A stretch of DNA of 64,000 nucleotides from Hofstenia miamia. Taxonomy: Eukaryota > Xenacoelomorpha > Acoela. Position 1 is the first letter of the stretch. Each line of letters starts with the position of its first letter. A program made the translations under genes and the position numbers. Of this stretch, positions 23,893 through 36,465 are shown one piece after another. Location of the stretch: positions 62,001-126,000 of the forward strand of contig SCFE01000085.1 of NCBI GenBank assembly GCA_004352715.1, in the 5' to 3' direction. The notes under the pieces are model-generated. The model was given only the letters and a program-made list of their open reading frames with translations. It had not been told where the DNA came from and did no database searches.

Positions 23893-24213
23893 TTGAGTTA
23901 ATTCATTAGCACAGAGCAACATGCCTAAAATTGTTGAAAGACTGAAAAAAATTATTGATAATGCCTGCTGGAAATCAAATGCTGGATGAAGAGGCAATTT
24001 TTCTCCTCGACTGCGATCTATGTAACATATTCCTATTGACTTAAGAGGAGAAGAAGTATTTAAGTAATATGGAAACTTCACCTGTGAATGTTTTACACTT
24101 GTGTCAATATCTAACACCCAATTTGGTGACAGAATCACAATTATCAGGAATATCGTTGTAGTGCCAGAAGAAATTGATGTGACATAAATCAACGGAAAAG
24201 ACTTAAGATTCAT
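23893..24213 (-). CDS. Four-helix membrane protein (claudin/PMP22-like layout), exon 1
   Basis: 107 codons from Met 24213 to a strong donor CAA|GTAAGT at 23892. With exon 2 (intron 591 bp) the product would be 196 residues with four hydrophobic helices. A first helix ends SPNWV. An extracellular loop holds one GICYID motif reminiscent of, but not equal to, the claudin GLWxxC signature. A second helix follows (ALSIIFFSLSTILGMLLC). Length, topology and the W after helix 1 suggest the claudin/PMP22/LHFPL superfamily. I cannot assign a member. A TTTAG just before the Met leaves room for an upstream non-coding exon. A decayed duplicate of its 3' end lies at 25319-25447. Confidence 0.6.
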
Positions 24214-25190
24214 TACTAAAGCATAATATATTTTTAGTTATTAAAATTATACATATTTCTAAATATTAAACACATTGAATGAAATTTTATTGAACTATTT
24301 TGAAAGAATTCCAAAACCAAACCAAAGCAAACCATTTCCCCATATGTGAACCAGACATATAATCATGGCAAATTTCATAACCCGATGCAGATGGTTTTTT
24401 GAAAGTGTGACAGGTTGGATGCGCTACTTTCTTCCAAATAAACTATAAAACTTTCAGTGATGGTTTTTATGAAACAGCTTAAAAATTTATTACGGGAGTA
24501 GAATTGTAAAAACTATCTTCACGACTTCACCGCACTTCTATTTATACTTAATGGGATCCATTAAATGTATCTATATGGTGACTTTCATTTTTAAAATAAA
24601 GAATAGAATTTTTAGTTTTCAGTGAACTTAAAATTTTACTTTATGGTGTTTATTGCTTAGATATATAGACATTAAGAACTCTTATTTACAAGATTTCTTC
24701 CTCTCTGAGATTGAGATTTCCCAAAAATTGAGCTCCAAGCAAGGCCCAACCCACATAAATTAATGACAATTTGCCCTCTTTAGGCCTATATCTATGCTTA
24801 TAAAAAACAACAAAATTCTGCAAAATTTTGGGTTTGCTGCACTAAAATTGAAGTTCACAAGTTTGCATTTTGAAGAATTTATGATACTAATGTAAAACTT
24901 TAAAGAGTATTTTATTTTTTTCAACACTGCATTTATGTTTTAGTTAAGAATTTGGCATCCACAACTGAATATTTCAATTCTGCAAAAAAACTGTTATATC
25001 AATCACCCAAATATGGTGTCCAAACCGAAGTTATCTTTGAGTATTGTTGTAGTTATTGCAAAAGCTGCAGTGATACTATTCATTACCAAAGACATTAAAT
25101 TGATTACTAAAACTTGAAATTAATTTAGTTACCAATTGAACGTGATTTATGTGAAAAGTCCCCACGGATTTAAAGGTAATGATCTAGCTA
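24214..25190. other. Spacer with a duplicated segment
   Basis: No gene. Positions about 24948-25022 resemble 25191-25265 (both contain GGCATCCACAACTGAAT and ATCACCCAAA), about 240 bp apart. This indicates local duplication around the decayed exon copy. Confidence 0.5.
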
Positions 25191-25318
25191 AGAAATGTGG
25201 CATCCACAACTGAATTTTTATTCTGCAAAGCAAACTGTTGGCATTGATCACCCAAACATTGAAGAGGAATCTCAAGGAAACTTTGACTAAAGCTACTAAT
25301 ATCTAGAACTTCACTTAC

Positions 25319-25447
25319 TTGAAATGAGCTAATGCAACCAAGGAATATGACTGAAGCTGTTGAAATATACAAAAAGAGTAGAGCCAATACATTTAGTGAA
25401 TGACATAAGGGGTAATGAAGATGTTCTATTCCTAGATTGCATTCCAT
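25319..25447 (-). pseudogene. Decayed duplicate of the membrane-protein exon 1 end
   Basis: The open frame LHYPLCHSLNVLALLFLY...SSFQ ends at CAA|GTAAGTGAA, like exon 1 at 23893. The following intron start is also similar (TTCTAGATATTA in both). The helix-2 segment aligns with the first copy. Upstream, the frame is blocked by a TAA right before its Met, and the LTR of gypsy C lies 50 bp away. A partial gene duplication, now non-functional or truncated. Confidence 0.6.
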
Positions 25448-25496
25448 TTAGTAAATTCACATTGTTGTAAGATGTGATGCACTAGTTAATGGATAT

Positions 25497-26416
25497 TGTA
25501 GAATCGCGGGCTGTAACGTTACTAGAAAACTATTTGACTCTGCAGAAGGTTTAGCATAGAGATATAACAGCCCTGATTCTGGGAAAACAAGTAAAGAGAA
25601 AACGAACTAATATAAACATTGGTAATTCATCCAAGTAATAAATACTTTAGGTAACTCCAAGATGACCAACTCATGTGGCTTCCAGCCGAAGTGAAGTCTT
25701 CAGGAACAGTGTAGTGCTCGACTTAGTGCATGGTGCTACCCTATTTGTCTCACTTTATAATTTCTATCTCATACACAAAATAAACATCTCCTTTTCATTG
25801 TTAGTTCTCAGCTCACTAAATAATAGTCTGTAATTGCCAGACATTCGTGCTAGCCAACAGCATGGTATCATCACAGTGTCATAAAATATAAGTGCATGTA
25901 CGTGTTGAATATCAAACGAAAGATTTATTATTTCCCTAGGCGTAACCATATCCATAACCTAATGAGTCCACAATTTGGGCTGGTAAGATCTGCTGATCTC
26001 CAGGAGCTACGTGTCACCCTGTACTTTAAGAAAGCACTCCCAAACTGTCGCTGAACTTAAGCAATTATTTTCATAATCAAAAAATACTAAACAAAAGTAA
26101 CAGAGGAAAAAGTGAACAGTGATTGAGGCTAGATAAAATCTATTAACCTTTTGTAACATTGTTTCTCAATTTATACAAGTTCAAAATAATAAATAATTAC
26201 CTGTCTTTGTTTACAGTAAATCATTAGCTATTCATGTTATTGATTTCCCTTGCAAATTAAATTTGAGCAACACGTTTAGCACCATCGAGGGTACATAACA
26301 CGATAACTAGCTTTCATAAACCCAAGCTCAAAATTAATCTTACGTCATGATGATGTTAATACAATAAAAAATAGAAATGAATAATAATCACGAAAATTTC
26401 CCCGAGTGACTCTACA
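25497..26416 (-). repeat. 3' LTR of gypsy C, 920 bp
   Basis: TGTAGAATC at the left edge, GACTCTACA at the right. The outer side abuts host sequence, the inner side the polypurine tract. Nearly identical to 35524-36447 at its right end. Confidence 0.9.
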
Positions 26417-26430
26417 CGGCCCCCTTTGCT
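26417..26430 (-). promoter_or_regulatory. Polypurine tract, gypsy C
   Basis: Minus strand AGCAAAGGGGGCCG directly upstream of the 3' LTR, the expected plus-strand primer for reverse transcription. Confidence 0.8.
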
Positions 26431-26434
26431 CAAA

Positions 26435-29400
26435 TTAATTCTGTGGCAGTAGGTGGAGAGTAGGACCCAAGACTAGTTGTTGAGCAGCTCTGACCATTTC
26501 CATAGCTAATTCTCCTTCCCATTCTTTTAATTCAGCATACTGAGGCTCATGTGAAAGTTAAATTAATGCCTCTCTCTGGGTAACAACTTTATCTCTTAAC
26601 TTGAAGTAGTGTATTGTAGGCAATTTATTGCTGATGGGACAATTCTTTCTTAAGTTGTTTAAATGATGAGTGAATGTATCATGAAATCTTTTGTAAAGGC
26701 AAAATCCTTTCAGAGCAATCATTAAGGTCATTAATGCGTCTGTGTCAGATGTATGAGCATCCTTGGCTCAAATAGTGGTGGCTGGGTAAAGGTGTTCAAA
26801 CACATCTCTTAGTGACCCCATGTGGGTTGCATGATCCATAAATAAGGAACAGAACTCTTGTACCTGATTCAATGTCATATCATCTGGATCAGAAACGTCA
26901 GCTTGAAGCATGGTGATTATTTCTATCCTTTTTGTTACATCATAGTATCTTGTGGTAGTTTCTACTTTGTTGATCCACATAAGATCTCCAGCAGCTTGAA
27001 AGAGAATTAACATCCGAGGATCAGTATTTAGTAAGGTTTCATGTATCTTCCTTAATTGCTCATTTATTGCAGTTCCTTTATTAAAAATGTCACGAATAGT
27101 CAACGTTCCATTGATGAAGATTCTTTCCTTGTTATCACTTGCCAGTAACTTTTCACGCACTAACCTGTATTCATCAGTTTTAATCAGTTTATTTGCCTCG
27201 GCGCTAGTGCTCACAAAATTTAATTTATTGGGTAGATGGGCTGCAACTTTCTTCTTGTTTTTCTTTACTCACCATTTAGGTTGAATTAGTGGAGTTTCAA
27301 CACAAGGAGGGGGAATGCATAATATATTTTCCTTCCAAAGTTTGTGTTCCAAATCTGCAAACAGAGATTTTTTTTGTAAACTAGCAGTCCCAATTGTAAT
27401 GGGATAGTTGATCTGAGCGTTCTTAATGGTATCCCAAAATTGGTTTCTTAATCCATGTTTTCATAACTCCTCAATCTGTTTGCTTGATATCTTGATTTGG
27501 GCAGTAGTACATTCTACGTCCAGAGCTACTTGTCACCCTGGGGATTGTAGAATGACCAATTCCTCTTTAGTAAACATTTCGGTTAAGCACCACTTCATCA
27601 TTCCAAGAACATCCTTTTCACTATTTTCCACTAGTACTCTATTTTGAATTAGTAAATCTTTATCAAAGTCAGAAGGGTCATGCTCGAGCATGAGAATCCT
27701 CTCATTTTCAGTGATTGACCATTGAGGAGTAGGAGATAATTGCACTGAGGATGTAGCCAATAATTCTTCTTCTCTGAAAAACTGTTTGGGGGTCTTCATA
27801 ATCTGTTTGAATAGAGTGATAGGAACTATCCTTCCTTCCTTCTCCACATGTCTGGATGATTCCGCAAACTTCCCGTATCCACACTCTGGATAGGATATTC
27901 TGTGTGCATCGAAGAATTTTTCATTCTTCTCTATCACCCCACTTGTTCTTATTAACTCCAAAAATGTTTGCATAGAACCAGGTTGTCATTCGATTAATCT
28001 ATTAGTGCTTATCAGGGCTTATCAGGGAAGAAAAGATTGTGAACTTGTTTCAGCAGTTGCACCCCACATATACTTTTTCATCATTTCAGAAAAAATATTG
28101 ATGTCCAACGGACAAATTCCCAACTGGTTGCTAATCAATATAAGTGACATTTTTCCTGTTATACTACTCGCCCCCACCAGTTGGGCATAATATTTTTCGT
28201 AATGATCCATAGCTCTTTTTGTTTTGCAGGGTGAAGATGGCGGTGTGCATTTGTGTAATAAACAGTTTTTTACTTTCCATGTAAGTGGACATACAGCTAT
28301 CTCATGACCTGCCATTTTGGACATTGATTTTTGTTGGGTCTGATTGATCAGTAAAATCATCTGAGGGTCTCTAGTTAGATATATAGCAATGATCCATATC
28401 GCTCCTCTTGCATAAATGTCAGGCACCTTTTCTTCTGAAAACAACTGTGACTTAAAGTTCTTCCAATCTTGCATGTCATAGGAAAACTGTACTTCTCATA
28501 ATAATCGCTCAATGGATTGATGATATTGAGAACTGGGACTTTTTATTTGTAGGTTGGGCCAATCGGACTTGGGGTTTTTAGTAGCTTTTATATCTGACCA
28601 TATCGCCTGAATTTCTTGTAAAGTTTCTACACTTTGAGCAAAGGCAAAACTGACTCTCATGTCTGTTACTGTGTGTAGAGATGGAGAGTTTACATTTGTT
28701 AATTCCAATGTTTGTGCTTGAAGTATGTTATCAATTAATAGCTTTTTATCCACTGCTAACCTATGTAATGGAATTTTCTCGCATAGCATAAGGTCTGTAA
28801 ATAATAGTTTAGTAACTGATATCAGATTTGTGTGATGCATAGATATTTGACTATAGCTAGATCGATAAAGGATAATGAAATTTTCCATTCTGTAGTGCAG
28901 ATTTTCTACTGCTTCAGGGATACTGTCTTTGTATTCTTCCCTTCAACTTTTGCTATCTGATATGCGATTTCTATTTGTTCCATTATCTGTTCATCCTGAA
29001 CTTCATGAATTCTTAGGAAATATATTACTAACAGGTTTGGGAAATCAATGTTAATGCATTCAAAGCTTCTAATTGTGCTTCCACAGTTTAAAAACTTGCA
29101 AAGATTGTAGATGGAAAAGTCTTCATCAAAAGAAACATGCACCATACTTCTCCAATATGAGCGGCTAATTCCTTCAAGCATGCTTGAATCATAACATATT
29201 ATAGAATTTATTTGAGGACGTTTTTCCGCATCAATTATAAAAGGTATTACATCAATTGAACAACTTAACTGTCTGGTGTTGTATGTCCACTGTAATTTGT
29301 TCTGGGTTTCTTCTGAAATATCATCATGAATGTAGTGTACTGCTCTACATGTAGCTATAAAATAGGGGTGTAGTGTTTCTTCACCAACTTTCAACATCTT

Positions 29401-29789
29401 TTTCTTTCGTTCTTCTGTCTTCCTGGATCGGACTGTTGAAGTAACAGAACTATTAGAGGTTGAGGGGGCTATTGAATCACTCTTTGGGGAGGTATTTACA
29501 CTTTGTAAAGCACTAAAAGGGGTATGTAAATGTTGTGTTTTTAGAGTTTTTGAGGTTTGTGTTGCCAGCTCTGCTTGCGCACATGGAAGTACGTGTCCCC
29601 CCACGGAGTAGCGAGATGAGGATGGTGTTGCTGCTGTCTCTTCTCCTAAGCGTGGAGCTACATGTTGCCCACACGGAATAGGACTCTCCTCAGCACCTTC
29701 ATGTCGTCCTCATTTGTTTTCAAGTGCCTCATCAAGCAAAGATCCATGTCTCCCACGCCTTGATGAGGATGTGCCATCATGTCCGCTAA
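26435..29789 (-). pseudogene. Third ORF (env position) of gypsy C, ~3.3 kb, unknown family
   Basis: Fills the whole interval between pol and the polypurine tract and ends in TAA at 26435-26437, five bases from the tract. Open pieces in reading order: 28906-29604 (basic, serine-rich start, then GEETLHPYF), 28496-28888, 28022-28474 (AIWIIAIYLTRDP, AMDHYEKYYAQLVGASSITG, KKYMWGATAET), 27533-27973 (VPITLFKQIMKTPKQFF) and 26768-27214 (ADVSDPDDMTLNQVQEF). Breaks include a 28-bp deletion near 28940 and a TGA before the 27973 Met. The body reads as amphipathic helices with few cysteines. No signal peptide, transmembrane anchor, protease or NTPase motif. It is not an obvious envelope. A capsid- or nucleocapsid-like role is only a guess. 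Confidence 0.6.
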
Positions 29790-29796
29790 CCTCCAA

Positions 29797-32700
29797 TGAT
29801 GACATTGTCAATATCTTTAATTGATCATTTTAATCCCTGAAAGTTTTTTTTCCACTCTGAAAGTACGGTTTTTCCGTTATTGAGTGTGTATGTGTTGTGG
29901 TCGAGCACTTTCTCCACAGTGAATGGACCTTGCCAGTTATTGGCTAATTTTTGTACTTGATTGTGATCAGTTGTAACACAAGGTAGATATGCAAATACTT
30001 TATCTCCTCATTTATGTGATTCACCATACAATTTTTTGTTAAACGTTCTCTTTTGTCTAATACATGATTGATTAGTGTTGTGACAAATAGTTAAGTGAAT
30101 TTACTGCATATCACGTAACAACTGATTTACATATTTATCTAAGGTAATTTCTGAATAGTTAGGATACATCATTGATAAAGAGGTTAATGCTTTGCGGCCA
30201 AACATAGCTTTAAATGGACTGACCCCAGTTGTAGAATGAACTGAGGTATTATAAAAAAATTCGATACATTCTATTACCCGACGCCAATCCTTCCCTGCTG
30301 CTCGTGATAATGCCACTCTAATTAGTTTTATTAAAGTTCGGTTTAGCCTTTCCACTAAGCCATTGCTTGAGGGTGGTATGAGGTAGTGAAGTCATGTAAT
30401 ATTTCTAATTCAGACATAAGGGTTTTCATCAAATTACTTTCAAATTGTGGGCCATGATCTGAAATTAGCTGAGACATAGGACCGTATTTTAAAATCCATT
30501 CCTTCACTATTTTATCAGCTACCTTTTCAGCATGTGTACTATCCATGGGAATTATTCTAGCATATTTAGTAAAATGATCTACTATCACTAAAAGATGCTG
30601 AAATCCATCACTGTCACGAGATAATTGCTCCAGGTCCATATGTACGATCTCATTGGGGCTGGTGGCTGCACGACATTCCAATTCAGCCCACTGTTCCGGG
30701 AAATGAGAGGAATTATTCAATAGACACTTCCCACATTTGTCTATTACGTCCTGAACTGTTGATCGAATTCCAATGGTAACATACTGAGAGTTAAATGTCT
30801 TTTCAGTTTGTATAATTCCTAAATGACCTCTTTCATGAACCCTCCTCACAAGATCTCTTTTAAAATATTCTGGAATAGCAAGGCGATTATTTCGACTCTT
30901 TGCATATAGTAATCCTTTCTCTGTCATTGTCCAGTTATATTGATTGTAATACCTAATTGCAGTTGGTGAAAGAGGAAAGAAGGGGTCCTTCATCCTTTTC
31001 ATAATATTGGAGAGTATGAGATCATTTTGTTGATGTTTAATAATTTCTTCTTCAGATATTTCTTTGCAGATTAAGATTGGCAAAATTTCTTTACCATTTC
31101 GATCAGCATTTATTTCGGGAATCAATTCATATTCAGTGTGTGGTATAAATGCAAATGGGATCTTCTCCCCAGCTGGCTTTTTTAAATCCCTTTCATAGCT
31201 GGGCAATGCTGTCCAATAGTCAGAGTTCAGATGTAAATGTCCAGGGCAATGTTTTATTGAAAAAGAAAAATCATTAAGATATTCTATCCATCTGGCTACT
31301 ATATTAGACTTATCTCCTGAGAACTTTTTAAGCCAAGCTAGTGTGCTATTGTCAGTGAGCACAATGAACTTACGACCTAATATAAAATATTGAAATTTCT
31401 TGAGCAACTCCACTAATGCTAACATCTTCAACTCCATTTATCTCTTGGCTCAAAACGCCACTAATGGCGACAGTGCTCGCATCACAGTCTACAATGAAAT
31501 CCTTTGTATAATCAGGGGTATTTAATGATGGTATCTTTTTAAGCTCGGTTTTGATTCTTTCTAATGCTTCCTGCTCAGTCCATGTCCATTTGAATTCATG
31601 AGATTTTTTTAAGTAGTTGAGAGATGGATTTTGTTTTCTTGGCCAAATCTGGGACAAACATTCCGTAGTAATTTAAGAATCCCATGAGTCTCTGCACATT
31701 TTTTCGGCTTCTCGGTGTATCAATCTTTTCTAAAAACTGCTTGACATTGGTTTTTATTGAGATCCTTCCATGTTCTATTACTCTGCCCAAGAATGTGACT
31801 TTAATCTGCGCTAAAGAACATTTATTACCATTCACTTTAAGTCTGGCTTTCTGCAACAATTCCAAGGTCTGATTTAGTTTCTCAAGATGCTCATCAAAAG
31901 TGTCACTTGCTGTGAGGATATCATCAATATACACTGAAATCCCAGGTTTGAGAATGTTGGACTTGTTGGTCAATACTTTGGTAACATAATGCTGAAAGGT
32001 CACTGAGGCATTGCACAATCTGAAGGCCATATATTTCCATTCATAAAGGCCGTAGGGCATAATGAATGCGGTTTTTGGAATGTTGGACAGATGCATCAGT
32101 ACCTGCCAATAGGCTTTACATAAATCAAGGCAGGAAAAGAATTTATATCTACTGGCATCATACAGAAGATCCTCGATTCTAGGCAACGGATAAGCATCTT
32201 TGATAGTGACATCAATCAATTTTCTAAAGTTGGTAGATAGTCTGTACTTTTCCCCTTGCCTAATAAACACCATTGGGGCAGTGTAGGGACTATTGCTTCC
32301 CTGAATTATTCCACTCTCAATTAGATCCTTCAGAATTTTCTCATATTCTGATTTGAGATTTTCTGGAACCCTGTGGACAGGTAATCAAATCAGCTTATCC
32401 TGCTTTACCTCAATTGCATGTTCTTCTCCAATTGCTTGCCCCATGCTTATCGTACCATAATTAAAAACTTCATTCTTACTCTGAAGTATCGAAATGAGTG
32501 ATCTCTTCTCCTTATCATTTAGATGTGAGTGGGTCTCATTATTTACAGTAGGGATCTTAACCCTAGACAACTCTTCTAGATCATGAATGGTAATACATAT
32601 AAATAAGCAGGAAGTCTCTACACTCTTGACACGAACTGGTACTCCTATTATCTGTACATCTGATTCATTAAATCGCACAGGATGTGTTGATCCATTAAGA

Positions 32701-33322
32701 ATGGTGACGTAGGTCTTTCCTGAACTTACTTTACATAGATCAGGAGAAAAAGAGATGCGTTAATATATTTGCCTCTTTGGCCAGCTATCATCACTTCTCC
32801 ATTCATCTCGGAATTCAAAAACACAGCTACTCGGGTCCAATGCTTAGCTTCTAAGTGGACAGGCTCATCTAAATCAAACACAACTTCTCATTTGGGAATT
32901 GTAGCTAACTGAGTGGCTTCTTGATCTTTTATAGATATCATATTACTTTTATAATCAATCACACATGAGTTCCTCTCTAAAAAGTCATTCCCCAAAATCA
33001 AATCGTAGGGAAGTTTGTGATGTGCTGTATCAATAACAATGAGATCTACTTTGAATTGTTCAGCACAAATCTTCAACACGGCATTTTGTAGCTTTCAATG
33101 AAATTAAATTTCCCGACGCATCAATGAGTTTAATATCAGAATCATGGGTAAAGCAAATGTCTTTGCAACATTCATCACTGATGATTGAAGCAGCAGCTCC
33201 GGTGTCAATTGTAGCATTAATAATTCGTCCATTCATTTCCACAGGAATCAGGTTTTTCCTTATCAGATTAGTGATAACCAATACATCCCATGCATGGTTT
33301 AAAGGAGTTGGTGCTCCATTTA
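29797..33322 (-). pseudogene. pol: gypsy C pol
   Basis: Protease (IDTGAA near 33215; YDLILGNDFL near 32995), RT (32273 to 31596: CLDLCKAYWQV, YIDD near 31930), RNase H (31370-31657 and 30355-31437: TDNSTLAWLKKF) and integrase (HERGHLG, MDLEQL, DHGPQF, then 30101-30355 and on to the GPF module near 29920). The acidic C-terminal tail is lost by a deletion near 29795, and a short TTTTTTTTCCACTCTGAAAG duplication lies near 29845. A ~90-bp RNase H deletion near 31435 is shared with copy D. A CGA-to-TGA stop sits near 32385. One base lost near 30365 splits the integrase. Confidence 0.92.
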
Positions 33323-35089
33323 ATTTAAATGTGGTGATTCGTCCTCTGTCAAATCAACTAACAGTGTGTCGGTGGAAGATGCAGAAGGGTCATCAACTAA
33401 GAAGCCCTCACCTTCAGCAACAATTTGGATCTTTGCCTTACAATTAGATTTTAAATGTCCTTTCTCACCACAGTGGAAACACCTCACTGAGGCCATGTCA
33501 AAGTCTTTCTTCAAAATTGTTTTCTTGGGTTCATATCTCACTTTTGTCCCAGCTAATTCATGAAGATCTTTATCAATTTGACTAGAGTTATAAATCATGT
33601 AAACAACACTAATCGCCTTTCTGATAATTTTGTGCAGACTATCCTCCAGATCACATTTCATTTCCAGGCGACTATGGATAGAAGAGGGAAAACCCCTACA
33701 AATATAAGAGAAGAGGTCATGCCGAGAGTATTCAGGAGACAGACTGCTTAATCAAAAAAGTCTTTCAACTTGCATGATGTAATTACGAATATCGTCCCCT
33801 CTCTTAAAAGACATATCACAAAGTAAAGTCTTGTATTGGTGTTTTATGTGAGGGGCTTGATAGTGATCCTCAAAAAACCCAACTAACAGTTGATAGTCAG
33901 TCTTGATATTCCGATCTAACATCATATATTGATTGTATGCTAAGCCACTTAAATACAGTGGAAACTGCGATACGGCACTTTCTTGAGAAGTTTTATAATG
34001 TTTCATGTGAAGTTCAAACAAAAAGAACCACTCATCAAAGGATTGCGAAACTGCATCAATTTGTCCAGTGAGCTTAGGCAATACTGAATGTTTACTGAGC
34101 ACCAGTACTTGTCCAGGTGTCTCAAGAGGGAGAATAGAATGACGAAATCGTGGTCACCTATCTGAGGTATTGGTATTATCATTTAATGGAGTAGTAACGT
34201 CACTGATATGTTCTTTAGCTATCAGTACCACAGAAGTGCTGCAAAATGGCTGCGCATTGACTGAAAGAGCGTAATCAGTTTGAGGGGTAGAAACTGTAGC
34301 AAGAGTGGATGCCTGAGTGAATGTAGGATGAGACACCAACAAAGTAGTACAAGATGAAACTGAAGTTGGGGGAATTACCATTGTACTTTCATCGCACTGA
34401 GAAGGTATCAACACATGAAAAAAGGCAGGATTTGAATTTTCACCCCCTCCTGATCGAATCATCTGCGCCAATTGATCAGTGATCTTCTCAGCCCAATCCC
34501 CTAATGCTTCATTTAATGTAGCATGGGTAACAAAGTCATCAACAGAGGCTTTTAAGTTGCGCTTCCTCTGACTTTGCAATATTATTCTTAAGTTCATGGA
34601 TTTGTAGCTCCAATACAACAGTGGATTCTAGCATCCGCATTTCCATCTTCTGGTAAGCAACATGTTGGGTGTTGAGTTCAGCTGGAGAGACTCAACTTGA
34701 CGCTCACTGTCCATTCTCATAGATACCTGCTGTGATAATGCGTCTTTCAGGTGCTCAATCTCCATTTGCTGAGTATCAAAGTGTGGCAGGGAGCTCATCA
34801 CATTATCAACATGATTATATGGACGGAATGGAATCAGGGGAGCATTCTGCATATTCAAGACTTGACGGAGATGTGGCTGAAGATTGGGGCTGCCAGTACT
34901 AGCGTTCAGGTATGGACTAGTTGATGCATTTTGATCTCACCTTTGAGCAGTTTGGGTTGGAGAGAAATTTAACAACGATCCAACCGTGCAAGGGGCAACG
35001 TCCTGGTTGCCATCGCTTGCACAGGGGACACTTTGATCCAGAGAAATCCCAAAAGTAGAAGAGTAAGTAACAGTCCGACTTGAATCCAT
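33320..35089 (-). pseudogene. gag: gypsy C gag
   Basis: Starts at MDSS (35089). A predicted coiled coil follows (34628-34858: EIEHLKDALSQQVSMRMDSE), then a spacer rich in Thr, Ser and Val (34154-34618), a capsid-like region (33752-34102: FDEWFFLFELHMKHYKTS) and the nucleocapsid CCHC knuckle (CFHCGEKGHLKSNC, near 33470). Longer than copy A because it keeps the coiled coil. Stops near 34155, 33750 (TGA where copy A has CAA) and a frame break near 34680 disable it. Ty3/gypsy gag with a single zinc knuckle is ordinary; the N-terminal coiled coil may drive assembly. Confidence 0.88.
33323..33329 (-). promoter_or_regulatory. Putative -1 frameshift site, gypsy C
   Basis: T TTA AAT immediately before gag stop TAA (33320-33322), as in copies A and D. 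Confidence 0.6.
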
Positions 35090-35505
35090 TTAAGTAAGAA
35101 TCAAACAACAAACAATACACAAGAAAATAACCAGTATAACTGACAGATGGGAGTACTTTCCAAACATAAGAGAGACCCACAACTCATAAGAAAAATCACA
35201 GGATACAAGCCCAAAAAGCGGGATACAGCGGCATTTGGTAATAAATCCAACACATAAAGCACTGAGACAAAAACAGAATTTTGAAGGGTAAAGACCCACA
35301 CATAAAAAGTGGAACATGTAAAATTAAGGTTGCCTTTCCAATGGAGAGAAAAAGAATAAGTACACATCGGGTGGTAGATTTGTACTGAAATCCAGTTGCA
35401 GTCAGAGGAAACAACTATCCCAGCTGACCAACACCACAACCAAAACTGAAACCAAATCCAAACCATCAGAAACACAACAGATAAATAAATCGTTATCACG
35501 TCAGC
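35090..35505 (-). other. 5' leader of gypsy C with hydrophobic open frames
   Basis: Non-coding leader. Overlapping same-sense open frames (35101-35499 and others) read as hydrophobic, Cys- and Phe-rich peptides. Similar frames lie at 45190-45591. Probably chance, see findings. Confidence 0.5.
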
Positions 35506-35523
35506 ATCCTGTCATGGTTGCCA
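35506..35523 (-). promoter_or_regulatory. Primer binding site, gypsy C
   Basis: Minus strand TGGCAACCATGACAGGAT just inside the LTR; one change from copy A in the first ten bases. Confidence 0.6.
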
Positions 35524-36447
35524 TGTAGAATTGTGGGCTGTAATTGTAATTACACTATAGAACTAATTGACTCTGCAGAAGGTTTTACATAGAGATATGA
35601 TGACAGCCCCGATTCTGGGGAAATGGGTTAAGAGAGAACTTATAAAAATAAACATTGGTAATTCATCCAAGTAATCAATACTTTTAGGTGACTTCAAGAT
35701 GACCAACTCACATGGCTTCCAGCCAAAGCAAAGTCTTTAAGAACATTGTAGTGCTTGACCTAGTGCATGGTGCTACCCTATTTGTCTCACTTATTAATTT
35801 CTATCTCATAGTAAAAATATACATCTCATTTTCATTGTTATCTCTCAGCTCACTTAATAATAGTCTGTAATTGCCAGACATTTGTGCTAGCCAACAGCAT
35901 GGTATCATCACAGTGTCATACAGTATAGGTGCATGTACATGTTGAACATCAAATGAAAGTTTTATTATTTCCTTATGCGTAACCATATCCATAACCTAAT
36001 AGGTCCACAATTTGGGCTGGTAAGATCTGTCAATCTCCAGGAGCTACGTGTCACCCTGTGCTTGAGAAAGCACTCTCAAATTGTTGCAACACTTAAGCAA
36101 TTATTTTCATACTAAAAATCAGTAATCAAATAATGGAAGAAAAAGTAAACAGTAATTGAGGCTAGATAAAATCTATTAACCTTTCTCAACATTGTTTCTC
36201 AATTTATACAAGTTCAAATAATTACCTGTCTTTGTTTACAACTACAGTTAATCATTAGATAGTCATGTCATTGATTTTCCCTTGCAAATTAAATTTGACA
36301 ACACGTTTAGCACCATTGAGGGGACATAACACAATAACTAGCTTTTGTGAACTCAAGCTCAAAATTAATCTTACGTCATGATGATGTTAATACAATAAAA
36401 AATAGAAATGAATAATAATCACGAAAATTTCCCCGAGTGACTCTACA
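35524..36447 (-). repeat. LTR shared by gypsy C (5') and gypsy D (3'), 924 bp
   Basis: TGTAGAATT...GACTCTACA. On its left is a primer binding site (element C), on its right a polypurine tract (element D). One LTR therefore serves both elements. Confidence 0.92.
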
Positions 36448-36461
36448 CGGCCCCCTTTGCT
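36448..36461 (-). promoter_or_regulatory. Polypurine tract, gypsy D
   Basis: Identical to 26417-26430 (AGCAAAGGGGGCCG), directly upstream of the shared LTR. Confidence 0.8.
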
Positions 36462-36465
36462 CAAA

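Larger units (their letters stand above)
25497..36447 (-). mobile_element. gypsy element C, ~10.95 kb, LTR to LTR
   Basis: 3' LTR (25497-26416), polypurine tract, third ORF, pol, gag, leader, primer site and 5' LTR (35524-36447), all on the minus strand. The left flank (...AATGGATAT) is host DNA. The right LTR is at the same time the 3' LTR of element D. Multiple stops and deletions make it non-autonomous. Confidence 0.9.

Noticed and set aside
28022-28474. GASSITGK in the third ORF as a Walker A (P-loop)
   Set aside because: Spacing is G-x5-GK, not G-x4-GK[S/T], and no Walker B is evident.
26435-29789. Third ORF as a retroviral-type envelope
   Set aside because: No signal peptide, fusion peptide, furin-like site plus anchor, or cysteine pattern seen. 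Position alone is not enough.
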